Below the pieces are notes generated by a model. It searched no databases. It saw only the letters and a program-made list of their open reading frames with translations, and was not told the DNA's origin. Of a stretch of 64,000 nt of DNA, positions 13,501 to 25,509 are shown in pieces; position 1 is the first letter of the stretch, and every line of letters starts with the position of its first letter. The position numbers and the translations under genes were made by a program. This DNA comes from Sipunculus nudus (Eukaryota; Annelida; Sipuncula; Golfingiida; Sipunculidae): assembly GCA_026874595.1 (NCBI GenBank), contig CM049308.1, positions 16,740,001 to 16,804,000 of the forward strand, written 5' to 3'.

Positions 13501-16500
13501 TCTACCTTGGATAATGCATGTGTTACCCAAGTGCGTACAGAACATTCAGTAATGATATTTTCATATCTTTTTAGGATATATGCCCTTGCTCAGTCAACTA
13601 ACAAAGATTGGAGAGGTTACACCTGAAAAATTTACAGGTAAGTTGGACTGAGTAATGCATGTTAATTAGATTAAAACTTTACTGGAATGATTAGAAAGGT
13701 GAGACAAGTGAACATCAAAGAAATTTCTGTTCATCATTTGGCAGACAATTTGAAAGATCTAAAATCATTTATTTTAGCAATCTTTTTCCTTTTAACTTGC
13801 CTTTAATGAAGGAACCCTTTTTATACGCCCATCAAATGATGGGATTATTATGGTATACCCACCGTCCGTCAACTTTGTGTCGCCGTGATTTTGGCGGATT
13901 TGATGGATTTTCACAAAACTCTCCATAACTACTTACCAACGGCTTATCTCACCCAAGTTCAATTATGGGTGACATCCACGCATATTTAATAAGGTCACTA
14001 GGCTTCTTTGTGCTGTCACCATGATAACTTATGAAGAATATGAAGGATTTTAATAAAACTCTTCAGAACTGTTGATCAATAAAACATCTCAGCTAATTTT
14101 GATTTCCAGGAAAATCCGTGCATATTTAATGAGGTTGTAAGTCACCACACTTTAGAGGCACCTTGGTTACTTACCAAAAATCTTATGGATTTTCATGAAA
14201 CTCATTATATATATTTACCAATTGAGTTTCTCACCTAAATTACCTTCTCATCATAATTCATGCATTTTTAATTAGGTCAGAGGTCACCAGATACAAGACA
14301 GGCTACGCTCTTTACACAGCTCTTTACCCATAGGCCAACCACCTATATCATAAGCGCTGTTTGTTATGACCTTGTATCCTGAAGCTCTACACCTGAGGGG
14401 AGCACCATATTTTGGTCCAATTAGATGAGACCCTGTGCTTGCACTTGGTTGGCTGCTCGTCCCATCAGCATTTTTTTCAGCAGACAGGCCCATGTGCACG
14501 ACCTGGTGATTAAGTGCATCATGAACGGTCAAAGCAGTCAGCGGGAAAATCAGCTTCTTTAGAAGCTCAAGTTTTTCGCTGCCTCGGTAGCATAATGACA
14601 GTCATATTATGCATGTTTGCAGTGCTCTTGTTAAGATTTTATTTTTGTGGCAATTTTATGAAAACTGTAAATTTTAAACCCTCACAAAGAAAAAGAAAAC
14701 CACAGTAGATAGAGTTAATTCTACATGTTCTGATGAGATGTCATTATTGTGATTTTCTGCATCCTGCCTTCTTAGGCATGATTTCTAAAATGGTATTAAG
14801 GAACATAATGCAGTAAAAACATTATCCCCTGTTTCGAGGATTAAGTAGGGTATTCCTGATTTGAAGAGTATTTCAGCAACAATACATGAGTACAGTACTC
14901 CGAGTACTTGTAACTTAATTGGTTGTGTGTGTCATGGACACGCTGATGTCTATGCTATACATGCTACCTGCAAGTCACTTACCAAACCGCTTGAGCAGGA
15001 AAAATTTTCATTTAGATAGCTAATAATTTTAACTAACAATTATTAATGACATGTAATGGATGAAAAATGATCAAAATGCAAATTTTTACGAATAAAGTTT
15101 CAGTTAACCTTGTTCCATACTTTACTATGATCATGTTCAAGGTAGTCTCACTTCTGAATGGTACACTGGTAATTTCATGAAAAATCTTATGATGGAATGT
15201 AGAGACAGGTTTGCATAGCGACTGACTTTCCTTTTATCCACAGAGACTTTCACTCTTTTGAGAAAATGTCAAGGTACTTACTATATCTGTGTGCTGGTGG
15301 ACACTCGGACAGACCAGGTCATTGGCAGTGCCACGCTACTTATAGAACAAAAGTTTATCCATAGTGCTGCACTGGTAAGTATTCATCGTAGACTTACACT
15401 GTTAATACTTTTTAAAACTAAACATTAATATAGAGGTGTCAAATTAATAAGCAAGAATATTATAAAAAAACTTTATTATTTATGTACTAGGTGACTCATG
15501 GGTAAATTATAAATTATAAAACATAATTAACACTTTTTATAATTAAAATGTAACTTCAAATCTTACTGAAAATGTGGCAAATGATATGAGTTAAAATGTA
15601 AAAATAAGGTTTAAAAAGAGGCATAAACACATATCTGTTTTTAGCTCGGCTGACTATAAGTCATCTGAGCTATAGTCTTGGTCCATTGTCCGTCGTCCGT
15701 CCGTCTGTCCGTCCGTCCGTCCGTCCGTAGATGTGGCACGTTATGAAACTGTAAGACCTAGGAATCCAAAATTACGCATAATGTTAGACGTCCCCAAGAT
15801 CTCCTACTAAGCCGAAAACTATGTCTTTGAGACTTCGTTCCTTTGAGAAATTAAGGAAAAACCTCAATTTTTTATTAAAAACCTATTTTTGCACTTCAGG
15901 ACTGCCTAATATCAAAACTACTCATCTGTTTTTCCTCATATTTACCATAAATATTCCCCTATATAGTTCTTATGAACATGCCAGAAATTATGTCTGTATT
16001 TTATAATTTAAAAAAGTTATGGGCCCAAACATAATGCATTTTGTAAAAAATCAGGAAAGATATTTGATCACTTAACACAAAACTTGTTAAAGCTATTGAC
16101 TTTTTTTCCAGTAATATAACTTTAATTAATCAATATTAAATTGTATACCCAAAATTAGATCAAAATCTTTTAAATTTTTTGAAATATTAACCTTAAATTT
16201 TGCCCAACTTTGACCATGGCATGTTTTTTTTCCTGTAAGTACTGTGGATTTAATTTTCACAGCATGTTTTTGTTAGCATTTTGTCTGTTAACACCAAAAA
16301 TTTGAAACCAGTTGATCAAAAACTGTAGATTTTATTCAAGTTTTCAAGCACCATGTAACATATTGTTTACATCAAGCCAGTGTTATGCAGTTTGCAAGAG
16401 CTCAGCTTCCCAGCTTCAGCTCTCAGTTCCTAAAATTTGGCATACAATTAGATGTCTCCAAAATCCCCTACCATGCCAAGAATTTGGTCACTAAGACTTA

Positions 16501-19500
16501 ATACCTTTGAGATATTAATGAAAAACTTCATTTTTCCATTAAAAACCCATTGTTACACTTCAAGACTGCTTAATATCAAAACCACTGATGTGACTTTAAT
16601 CATATATAATATACATATTTTTCTATACATTCTCTATGCACATGCCAGAAATGCTGTCAGTATTGCGTAATTGTATTATGTTATGGGCCCAAACATGATG
16701 CACTTTGTAAAAAATCAAGAAATATATTTACTCCCTTAACAAGTAGATTGATGAAGCTAGAGATTTTTTGTCAGGGATGTAACATTATTTTATCAAGATT
16801 CAATTGAATACCCAAAATTACTTCTGAATTTTTCAAATTTTATAAGTTATTAGTATAAATATAAAATTAGAATCTTAAATTTTGCCAAAATTTGACCATG
16901 GCACGTTTGTTTCCTGTGAGCACTGTTGATATAATTTTCATATCATGCACACATAAGGATTTCAGCTTTTTAGTTTAGAAAGCTGAAAGAAATTGGCCAA
17001 AAATTGTAACTTTTTTAATGTTTTTATGAGACCATGTCAGATTTTAGCCCCCCCAAGCCCCTCTTGAGTCACCTGTATCTTGACCTTGTTGACCTTTCAT
17101 CAAATAATGCACGCTTGACGCGAGGCATACACTGGGGCAGCGAGGCAGCTTATGGCCAGCCACAGTTGATCCAGGTGTCCAACCCAACTCATCTAGTAGT
17201 TTTAACTAACAACATGACAATAAACAATAAATTAATAAATTTTTATTGGTTTTTAATAACAAGTTAAAGAAATATAGAAAAGGAATTTGGTAGTTGATAA
17301 TAACAGGAAATTAACTTGCAGTTACTGATGAAATAAGAATCTTGTATCGATTGATAGAATGTCACATATTCCAAATAACACCATGCAGTCACCTATGGTA
17401 TTTTTCAGTTCAATTTTAATGATAAAAAAATAAATCATATTATTCATTACTAATCATTAGGGATCATATGAAGGAAATTAATGATAGACAAAGATGCAGT
17501 TGATAATATGAATCTAGATTCCTGTGTGTCTAGAGTGTACATTGATGTGAAATTAGTCCAAAATTAATATATCACATTTATTTTTTTTTAATATGAATAG
17601 AAGCCATAAAACCAGGTTCTTATGATCATTATATAAATGTGTGAATTTTGTATATTCTGGATTCTCAACATCATTGTTTGGTGAAAACTGAATAAATACC
17701 AGACATGGTGCGAATACTTTGCAAATGTATTTGAATACGAATATGAAAATGTACTCCATTATAAAATTTCTTGCATAAGAACGGGAATTCAGGTAAAAAT
17801 GAAAGTATATGAATACCAGTGCAAATACTTTCAAAACGTATTCATGAATGCACTCATGAATATATTCTTTGATATTATTTTAATAATCATTTCAGTTGTA
17901 TTTTATTTTAAAAATCATACGATTCTCTTATTATTTTTAATAAAAATTGTATTTGGGACAGTTTGTAATTATTTTTAATAAATAGTTAAACTCTTATATT
18001 ATATGTTCTGCTTATAAGTTATATGGCCAAGTCAAAATCTGTGTGACAATAGCACTCCATTTGTTAATAAAATAAATGAGATCAATCCTCTTCCCTGTCT
18101 CCAAAGATACTATCAAAATCATACATGAGCTAAACACCCACAACTCATAATACAGTTTATATTTATTTTCACACAAAAAAAGCATGTGCCTCATTTCTAA
18201 ATCAAATTTTTTAATCATATATAACAGCTGAGCGCCGTGACCCATGGTCCCTTGTTATTAATTTTTCTCACTTGCTGTATGAATGTTACTGATGAATATG
18301 TACTTAAATGTATTACCACATGTAGAAAGGACTTCATTTTAAAAATGTAATATCTGTAAGCTATCCATATTGTCATATAGTGCCTGTCATCCATCACCTG
18401 AGACTTCTACTAATAAAATTAAACCACCACAGAACTTTTTCAAGTAGGTAATATTCAGCTTGTATAACTGCATAAAATATGCTCATGAAAGAATAGACAT
18501 TAGCTTGATATCTGGGACACAGATCTGGAATGGGTTGGGGTTTCAGTGATGTCTGTTTTATATACAGAGTTAAGTACAGTAGAACGTAAAATATCCGAAA
18601 GCCTTGGGGGACAAGCTTTTTGTTCAGATGAACGATCGTTGGGATGAACGATTTCAAATTAAATTTGTCTGGGAATCATGGTGATTACTGCCGAGTTTGG
18701 GACATAACCGGTTACTGACTGACCTAAACTGATTGAGCTAGCCTATGATAAACGTGTGATAAAACAGTATTATATAATACATGTAATATAAAAATGTGAA
18801 CAGCCCTTTGCTTGAAACAATCGATATCATACCTACATCATGTCATGCGTGGCTGCCTGATAACTGGAATGACCTGCCATGACCTTGAAAGTGCTGCAAT
18901 CTCTCGGCAGATAGTTAAACTACGGGAACCTTTTTACATGTACTGTATTTTTATTGAAATTACAAGCGAGAGGATCTGTTGAATGCACAAGTAAACAAGT
19001 TTATGTACACAGTTTTATACACAGTAAATATCGAAGACGCACATAAACTGAACATATACTCACTGCAGTACTCGAGGCCTGGGTGACTACCAGAACGAAG
19101 ATCAAAGCTATCATTTAAATCCACCGAGATCAAAGCTGAACCAAGGACTGCATGGTCCGGCGCGGTTGTGTTTATCACACCCACGACCTGCGGTCAGCTA
19201 CTCAGTAATGGTATGTTGTAACTTTTTGTTTGCACAGGTTAATTACACCTGCTTGGGCATTCTACTCAAGGCGAGCTGAGGACAACCATGGCTAGCGAGG
19301 CAGTGTTTTCACTGTGCCTACGCTCGGGTCCACTAATTAGTCAGCAATATGTATCACCACTGATCTAGCGATCAGACGATCTTTTACACCATTTTATTCT
19401 GGAATTTTTGTTGATGTTCAAATTTCGATGAACGATTTTTCGGATAAACGATGTTCGGATATTCGACGTTCTACTGTAATAGAAAAGATACATGTACCAA

Positions 19501-22500
19501 CAATTTAACATAACAGAAAGCATCTTTAAGATATAGCATTGCATTGTTTTCTTTTTCAGAGAGGAAGGATAGAAGATGTGGTGGTAAATGAAGAATATAG
19601 AGGCAAGCAATTAGGAAAACTGTAAGTATTATGGATATTTATATCATAATTACATTATATTCAGGGCTTGCAGTAGGAGCAAATGATAAAAACATACAAA
19701 AATGTTGGACAGTCCATTTTGGATTTTTGGCGCCTCCAATGGAGATGATATGTGTCATATTTTGAATGGCTGCTTTAAATTGAATCCTTTTGTAATCTTT
19801 GTGTAGTCTCATTATATGATTAGAATTGTCATTATATGATTATTTGAGAACAGTGAAATGTATTTGGTGGTTGTCTGTGCAGTGTTTACAGAATTTTCTG
19901 GTTTGTTTGAGGCAGCTGACAGTGGTCAGTGACTGCGACAACTTTGCTAACTTAATCTTACATACCAAAATTCAGGTGCCTCATCAAATGCTTGGACCCC
20001 AAGAGCCGAGTGTCCAAAAGAATTTTTTTAGCACCAAAAATACAAATGTTTTCTGAAAGCCCTAACATAATTACTGCTGAGAAGCAGTGTGGACTGTATT
20101 TCAAGGGATTAGCAATAGAGCAGTAGTTATATTAGTCAAACTCCATTAATCATAGGAAACAGATTGTGAATTGTGTGAGTATGGGAAATGTATTGATTGA
20201 TAAGTATAAAAAGTTTTTATTTACTTTAGAAGGTGAAATGTCCAGGTTTACTGGGTTCCTCTGAAAGCCCTTTCCTGCATTTATACTATTTTTCTCCACA
20301 CATAAACCCTTTAAAGCCCCAGTTATATTGCTAAATTTGGCAAAAATGATGCAAATGTGCAGGCTGCCACAGTTGACTGATGTCAGTCTACAGATTGCCC
20401 TAAATAAACAATAGAACTATGAGAAATTTTATCTTGAAATTCTTATTATAACTCAAAATGCTTATCTTGAGATGAATTCTCAAGAGGTTTTTGGAATAGT
20501 TTCACATTTATAGGGTTCCATAGTATTATTTAATGCAATGACAGCACTTGTTTTTATACATTGGTAACAATGTTATAGAAAAGAAATATGGTGGAGTTGT
20601 CCTCATGTAGTTGAGAAGGTAATATTTAGAATGTATGATAGTATCTTACTTATCTAGGCATATTGGACCAGTCAATGTGAACACAGATATTGATTTGACA
20701 TTAACATACAGCAGAATATACAGTGAAGAATTGCAAAACAAGATGGAATTCCACAGGATAGGAATTTGATGTTTTTCTGAACCTGTACACGGACAGAGCT
20801 AAGTTTTACACAGTCATTTTGATTTAATTAAGAAAGTCAAATTTGAGGTGATTGACACACAGTTACCATCTCGTGTTCTAGAACTGCTCCAGTGTCATAT
20901 TTGTTGAACAGTATTGATCACATCTAAAGAGCAAACTAATTTGAGATGATCATTGAACAGGCACTGAACTTAAATCACTGGGTTTCCCAATATTGGATTG
21001 TTACAGGACAAGTTGGAGTTAGGATGGAGCCCAGTGGTAAAGAGACCTGTTAACATGCAAAGTATGTTAAATATATATGACTCAAGTGTTTGTTCCCTGA
21101 AAATTTATGGTATATTCAAGCATTTCATTTTTAATTACCTGTCAGTAAAGCAACCTGGTTCTCCAGTAATTATTTATAAGGAAACCACCACCATGCTTTG
21201 CGAAGAATTTGGGTGAAAAAATACTTTAGTATCTGAGAATATAGTCTTTTTTTTTGTCACTGCACAATGAACACTATTTGATAGATGGATGATGATAAAA
21301 CTTGATAAAATACATCATCAGCTGAAAGACACCATCCTGCACTGTCACTTCCAGAAAATTGCAAAGTATAAAATAAATAAGTTTTACTGAATGTTCAGTG
21401 CATGCCGTTTTGCCACAGTTGTAACATACCGGGCAGAAACTTCAGCATTAAATAATTATTGCCAAAAACCAATGGGCACTTATTGGTAGAACAGACTGTA
21501 GTTAAAAAAATACTGCCACTGACAGGAGCTGTCCATTTAAGACCGTACAGAAACAGTAAAGACAAATTCCTGATAATGTGAGTCTAGCTATTATCATTTG
21601 ATTTTGATTTTACATATAACGGACATATTTTATTGATCACTCAGCACAGTATTGATAAAACCAAAACTTCCACAGCTGTTGTGAATATAATCTTGTAGCA
21701 CTTAACAGTACACACAATCCATATTTCCTCATTCCCTGTGTCACCTTGATCTTGATCATATTTTAAGGAAATGTTGAAGCTTCCTTAGTTTTGTCTGGTT
21801 TTCAGTTTCTCTGATGTCAAAGCTAGTTATTAGATAGTTTATTACACACTAATTAACAAGTTAGTCTATCTAAAAGGCGTTACTATCTATCTTTACCTAC
21901 ACTTTATATATATACAGTCGAACCTGTCTAATGCGACCACCCAAAGGACTGGGCAAAGTGGCCCTAAGAGACAGGTGGTCCTATTTGACAGGTTCTGTAC
22001 ATTAAGAACTGCACAAATCTAGCAAACACATATGACCGAAATATACATATCAGACCGTCTTTATGACTATAAATAAAAACATATTTACAGAAGGGAACGA
22101 TCTTGGTGTTACATGTATTTTGTTTTTGCACACAAATGTACATGTTCTTATCTGTGTAATAGGTTGTAATGCACTGAATAGATCAAAGACAGATCACAGA
22201 GGCACAAATTAAATATTAACTTAGGGGTACCTCCATTCATGTGGATTAATAGGTCGTGTGAGCCCGTCATGTGCCGGCTTGGGGCTCCAGGCCAAAGTGC
22301 GGCCCAGGGTCCCAATAATCACCAGTCTGTGCTCCGTACACAGGCACATCAGTAAACAGCAGCGATGCAAGTGACTGCAACTTCACGCATGGTCAATCAA
22401 CCATCCGGTCAGTAGCACAAAGAGTGCCTGCATTAGGCAGGTCAATTAATTAGTAATATGTCACTTTGGTCAGGAAAAACTGCCCGTTATCCGTAATAGC

Positions 22501-23509
22501 CAGGTGGTTGTATTTCACAGGTTTTATCTATAGATAATATAACAGAATTTAAAAAGGGACTGATGTCTAGTGGTCGTAATAGCCAGGTGCCCGCATTTCA
22601 CGGGTGGTTGTTCAGACAAGTTGGACTGTATGTGTGTGTGTGTACTCAAGTAGTTGGAGCTTCTTTCTACCATAGTATTGATTTTGCTTTTACTTGGCAT
22701 GTTATTTAGATCAAGATGTATTGTCCCTGGTATCTTCATGAAAACCTTTTATTAAGAATATGACAGCTGCTTTTCCCAACATTTCATAAAAGTAATAATT
22801 ACTGTACAAGAACTATCACAGCTGTATTAAACTTAAAAAAAAAACATCTCTTATCAGCAGTATGGGGGAAGTCTGTAAATTAACCAGCTCCTGTGGCTCA
22901 GGGGTAGAGTACATGACTGTAAGCCGGGAGATCATGACTTCTGATATCAGGCGAGGCAGTGAAATTTTTCATTATCAGTGCCCACCCAGGGCAAGTGTTC
23001 TGCAGGCTTAATGGGAAGGCCCTGCCCCACAGCCATGTCTCACTCACAAACAAGGGCACCATTGGAGGGTTCCTCAGTGGTATGACCAGGCAGTGGGGAC
23101 AATTACACACATAGGGCCCAAATGGCAGTAGTCAAGGGACAGGGTTAACACCAGGATATAAAATGAGAGGAAGTGTGTGCTACAGCCCTGTCAAGTGGTC
23201 CAAAACCAGAATCAAATTCTGCAGATGTACATACTTAGTTAAGTTAGTATAAAAAAAATGGAGGCAGTTACCTAAACCTAAAGTGAAAGAAAAATAAGTC
23301 AGTATATTTATATTCTTTCAGAGGTTTCCTAAGTTTTCGTGTATATTCTATTTTGCAGGTTAACTGAAGCAATGACCTTGCTAGGTAAGCAGCTTGGATG
23401 TTATAAAATATCCCTGGAATGCAAGGATGAAAATATACCCTTCTACAACCGAGTAGGATACAAGAAGGATGAGGGGAACAACTTCATGGTTCAGCGCTAT
23501 AAGGACTGA
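3731..23509 (+). CDS. GNPNAT1: Glucosamine 6-phosphate N-acetyltransferase (six coding exons)
   Basis: This GNAT-family enzyme transfers acetyl from acetyl-CoA to glucosamine-6-phosphate, a step towards UDP-GlcNAc, in the cytoplasm. Coding exons: 3731-3742 (inferred), 12779-12932, 13575-13637, 15244-15374, 19560-19621, 23359-23509. All junctions are GT-AG and join in frame to give 190 residues; the human protein has 184. Landmarks: LFDP near residue 11, substrate-side segment LRKCQGTYY (about 81-89), beta-strand [12 protein letters not shown] (about 102-113), acetyl-CoA loop RGKQLGK (134-140) in motif A, and FYNRVGY (169-175), equivalent to FYKKFGY in human. An AATAAA lies at 23674-23679. The introns are swollen by transposons, but the reading frame is intact, so the gene looks functional. 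The first exon is the weakest point: MPAE followed by a consensus donor, phase 0. Confidence 0.93.
3750..4956. other. GNPNAT1 intron 1, first part
   Basis: AT-rich intronic DNA with short open frames only. No exon or element termini were recognised. Confidence 0.4.
4959..7353. mobile_element. TIR DNA element, 2.4 kb, TA target duplication
   Basis: The ends are inverted copies: CCGTATTCGACGTAATAAGC at the left and, read inward from the right, CCCTATTCGACGTGATAAGC, each followed by GCCC. TA flanks both sides. The interior has no intact transposase, so this is a non-autonomous or decayed copy. The element at 36011-39656 shares the CCGTA start and TA flanks, pointing to one superfamily. A hAT-like MITE is nested inside at 5241-5640. 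Confidence 0.8.
5241..5640. mobile_element. hAT-like MITE with 8-bp target duplication
   Basis: A 400-bp element with termini TAGGGCTGAAA and its inverse TTTCAGCCCTA. It is flanked by GTATTGAT (5233-5240) and GTATCGAT (5641-5648), an 8-bp duplication with one mismatch, as expected for hAT. Multiple ACTCGAGT motifs lie near both ends. It has no coding capacity. Confidence 0.8.
7460..7552. repeat. (TA)n microsatellite
   Basis: About 90 bp of nearly pure TA directly after the 4959-7353 element, with one TATTATA interruption. Confidence 0.95.
7560..8540. other. GNPNAT1 intron 1, unremarkable part
   Basis: AT-rich, with no recognised element termini or exon. Confidence 0.4.
8548..9284. mobile_element. 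GTACCT-rich inverted-terminus element (hAT-like MITE?)
   Basis: Both ends are built from repeats of the GTACCT hexamer in opposite orientation: TAGGGCCAGGTACTTGTACC at the left and, inverted at the right, TAGGGATTGGGCCAGGTACA. The left end appears to have lost a few bases. No clear 8-bp duplication was found. Inside it, a segment near 8860-9010 repeats twice (TTTGTGCACCTGATGGACTT and a TTGGTGCACTTAATGGACTT variant). Confidence 0.65.
9290..10702 (+). mobile_element. Helentron-like non-autonomous element with satellite core
   Basis: The left end carries the hairpin CCCGCTTGACAAGCGGG. The right end carries the hairpin GGCCCTCTGAGGGCC followed 16 bases later by CTAG and then TT. A hairpin plus CTAG 3' end is the hallmark of Helitron/Helentron elements, and a second element here (41123-42744) ends the same way. 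Most of the interior is an eight-copy 145-bp array, as in bivalve pearl-type elements. No Rep/helicase is encoded. Confidence 0.65.
9375..10480 (+). repeat. 145-bp tandem array, about 7.5 copies
   Basis: The phrase CTCAACAACAACATACTGCA recurs at 9375, 9520, 9665, 9812, 9955, 10100, 10243 and 10388 with small changes (periods 143-147). Each unit also carries ATTCCAATATGGC and GCTGATTTTC. The pair of units at 9665-9954 is nearly identical to the pair at 9955-10242, so a dimer of about 290 bp duplicated most recently. Confidence 0.95.
10703..12778. other. GNPNAT1 intron 1, last part
   Basis: AT-rich, with no recognised coding segment. A short inverted repeat (AACCAGTCAG and CTGACTGGTT, about 11138-11180) could form a 10-bp stem. 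Confidence 0.4.
12779..12932 (+). CDS. GNPNAT1: GNPNAT1 coding exon 2
   Basis: A T-rich tract ending TTTTTTTCAG precedes it and GTATTA follows. It encodes the N-terminal segment with LFDP, IPWD and the [14 protein letters not shown] stretch that matches SPTHPGEGLVLRPL in human. It ends in phase 1. Confidence 0.93.
13575..13637 (+). CDS. GNPNAT1: GNPNAT1 coding exon 3
   Basis: A 63-bp exon (acceptor TTTTTAG, donor GTAAGT) encoding [20 protein letters not shown], equivalent to [20 protein letters not shown] in human. Phase 1 at both ends. Confidence 0.93.
13826..14290 (+). repeat. Interspersed repeat with 5' hairpin and degenerate internal repeats
   Basis: It opens with the hairpin CCCATCAAATGATGGG followed by ATTATTATGGTATACCCACC and GTCCGTC. 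It continues as units of about 110-140 bp that share 'GATTTTCA.AAACTC', 'CATATTTAAT.AGGTCA' and 'GTCACC'. Related degenerate segments occur inverted near 29440-29650 and 32520-32700. It sits in GNPNAT1 intron 3. The class is uncertain; the 5' hairpin and tandem units suggest a Helentron-like derivative. Confidence 0.5.
14291..15243. other. GNPNAT1 intron 3, remainder
   Basis: Short open frames on both strands only. There is an isolated cluster of GAGTACT-like motifs at about 14888-14910, similar to the ends of the hAT-like MITE at 5241, possibly a tiny remnant. Confidence 0.35.
15244..15374 (+). CDS. GNPNAT1: GNPNAT1 coding exon 4
   Basis: Acceptor ATCCACAG and donor GTAAGT. It encodes the central beta-strands (YYICVLVDT and [15 protein letters not shown]) and ends in phase 0. 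Confidence 0.94.
15640..18256 (+). mobile_element. Family R1 interspersed repeat, copy A
   Basis: It starts TTTAGCTCGGCTGACTATAA, is followed within 60 bp by a (GTCC)n tract (about 15692-15727), and ends CAGCTGAGCGCCGTGACCCA then TGGTCCCTTGTT. Copy B at 40752-45033 is nearly the same sequence inverted, and copies C and D share the ends. A GCTCAGCTGA motif lies inverted near both ends. No intact transposase or RT is present, so the class is undetermined. It lies in GNPNAT1 intron 4. Confidence 0.85.
18577..19476. mobile_element. Pogo/Tigger-like TIR element, 900 bp
   Basis: The ends are CAGTAGAACGTAAAATATCC and the inverse of CAGTAGAACGTCGAATATCC, with TA on both sides. The CAGTxGAAC start plus TA duplication is typical of pogo/Tigger-type Tc1/mariner relatives. 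No transposase frame survives. It lies in GNPNAT1 intron 4, just before exon 5. Confidence 0.8.
19560..19621 (+). CDS. GNPNAT1: GNPNAT1 coding exon 5 (acetyl-CoA loop)
   Basis: Acceptor CTTTTTCAG and donor GTAAGT. It encodes [24 protein letters not shown] motif A with the pyrophosphate-binding loop RGKQLGK. The acceptor lies 84 bp after a TA-flanked pogo-like insertion. Confidence 0.95.
19622..21914. other. GNPNAT1 intron 5, first part
   Basis: AT-rich, with no recognised element or exon. Confidence 0.4.
21915..22628. mobile_element. Pogo/Tigger-like TIR element, 714 bp
   Basis: The ends are CAGTCGAACCTGTCTAATGC and the inverse of CAGTCCAACTTGTCTGAACA, both followed by an ACCACCC-like stretch and flanked by TA. 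Sub-terminal motifs (GGTGGTCC, CGTAATAGCCAGGTG) repeat internally. Non-coding. Confidence 0.8.
22884..23260 (+). mobile_element. tRNA-derived SINE
   Basis: The head TGGCTCAGGGGTAGAGTACA matches an RNA polymerase III A-box region (TRGCNNAGYNGG form). The B-box position is decayed. An unrelated body follows, and it ends with an A-run (about 23249-23256). It lies just before GNPNAT1 exon 6, in sense orientation. Confidence 0.6.
23359..23509 (+). CDS. GNPNAT1: GNPNAT1 coding exon 6 and stop
   Basis: Acceptor TATTTTGCAG. It encodes the C-terminal GNAT motif B region (YKISLEC, FYNRVGY) and ends FMVQRYKD then TGA; the human end is YMCRRFLK. Confidence 0.95.
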
Positions 23510-23673
23510 GTGAATGAATGAGTGTGTTTGTGTGTATGTGTGAATGAATATGAGGTACCAAGTGAATGAATATTATCATATATTTTTGTGTATGACTCTG
23601 GTCCCTCGGGACGCTGCTCAGTAACTCACTGGAAACAGCAGAAATTAGTCTTTAGGGTTCATTGTTTGAAGAC

Positions 23674-23679
23674 AATAAA
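23674..23679 (+). terminator. GNPNAT1 polyadenylation signal
   Basis: Canonical AATAAA 165 bp after the stop codon, in the sense orientation. Confidence 0.7.
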
Positions 23680-25509
23680 GGCACAAATGTAACCACATAG
23701 AGGTCTGGTTTTCTTACCACTTGTTTATCTTGGGACTTCTGGTCATTTTAAATTACACAACATTAGTATTACATGTCCTTGTGGATAAACTTTCAGATGA
23801 AAGAAAAAATTATAAAGGTCACAATTAGATCTAATGATTAATTTTCCTGCTCTATGTTAGAAGCTCTGAAATTTTTAAATTTCTGAACTCCTATCTTGTT
23901 TCATCAACCCATTTCTTGGGTATCTGGTGATACATTTTGTGATAGTTAAAGAAACCACAGCCAATATGTGCTAGCCATGCCAAAGATGACCTGAGTCAGG
24001 GGTCAAAGGTCAGAGTAAAGATGTTATATGATGTTTAAATGTTAACCTCTTATAATTCTAGGTCTTTCAAACTTTTTGTTTGTTATCAAAATTTTCCACA
24101 GCACTTAAGGTTAAACACAACACTAGCAGTCAAAGTTTAGTGTACCATAGTTTATACTCACTCCTAACCAGCAGCAGTTACCCCCTGTTTAATGGCACAA
24201 TACCTGTAAAGCAAGAGTAGTTAATGGTTCATTTATGGCTATGACAGAGAACCTATCAGTCAAAAGTTCTGTGTGTATGTTAAGAGCCTTAAGCCATTTT
24301 AGCCACATAGTGGTAGATGGCTTGGAAAAACCTGAAAAAGGCTGGGCCACTTCAAACACTGCACTGCAAAAATTGTTGAATACATTCAAATGCACTGGAC
24401 TGTCCACAACATATACTGTGCTGTGCAATGCTGGAAAGCAAAGCTGAAAAATGTTCACCTTTCCTCGCTTTGAAGGGCCTCAAAAATGCAAAGCAGTTAA
24501 TAAAGTGTAGTACTGCAGCACCACTGCCCAGTGTTGTGCCACGTAGCACAGCTTTCTGTGTTGATTTGCATTCAGTTCAAGGATTTTGTGCTCAGTTTGT
24601 AAATTAAACTAAGTTGATTATGTATTTTAAGTATAATCCATTAAATCACTGATGGCTATAACAACTCCCTGAATACATAGTGAGTACCATGTCATGGTAG
24701 ATGATATTTCTTTGACTATTGAAAGTATTATGCTTTTTGTTGGAAAACAGCAGTTTTCAACTAGGGCTGCTGCCCCACTTAATTATTATTTTTTATAATT
24801 TCCTAATGCTTGCAAATGACATTAACAGTTTTAAATTAATTTTTATAGAATTTATCTGTACATGAGTTTTATTCAAAAGCTTACATCATTTATCTTAAAT
24901 CTCAAATTTAAATGCACAAATTTAAAACTTGAAAATTATGTTCTATTTAAGCATCTTCTGATGTTCAAGCAGCGACATGACAGGGAGGGGAAACTCTGTA
25001 CCTTATCTCAGGGTTTGATATAAAAATCAAGCTTTGTCTCAATAAGTATAAGGAGCTGGTTGTAAAATCATGTTCAGTGATTGAAAGAAAATAACCAATG
25101 ATTGATTATTAATCAATTATTTTATTTACATTCTATATTTCTGTAAAATATATTTATATAAGTCACTATTCATGTAAAAAATCAATATACCATGTTATCA
25201 TCATCCTCTAAAACATTGCAAGTTATCCTCCGGTTTGTATTGAAACAACAGCAGACAGGAAAAATTTTAAAACACTTTTTTTTTTTAAAAATGCATGTTT
25301 TCATTCATGCTGAAAGGTCAAGATAATGGCCAGATTGTTGAATGTAGAAACAAAAATGTTTTTCAGTTTTTACTTTTAACATCTGCTGTTAACACAGTGA
25401 TACAGATATATACCCAAACAGGTACAGAGGCCTATGTATGGATTACCTAGTCAGGTAACATTGGTAGTGATACTGATATTGGAACAGTGATCAGATACCA
25501 GATTGCTTT
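23680..25509. other. Intergenic, nothing recognised
   Basis: Overlapping short frames on both strands near 24190-24550 show no family resemblance and no splice structure. Confidence 0.4.
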
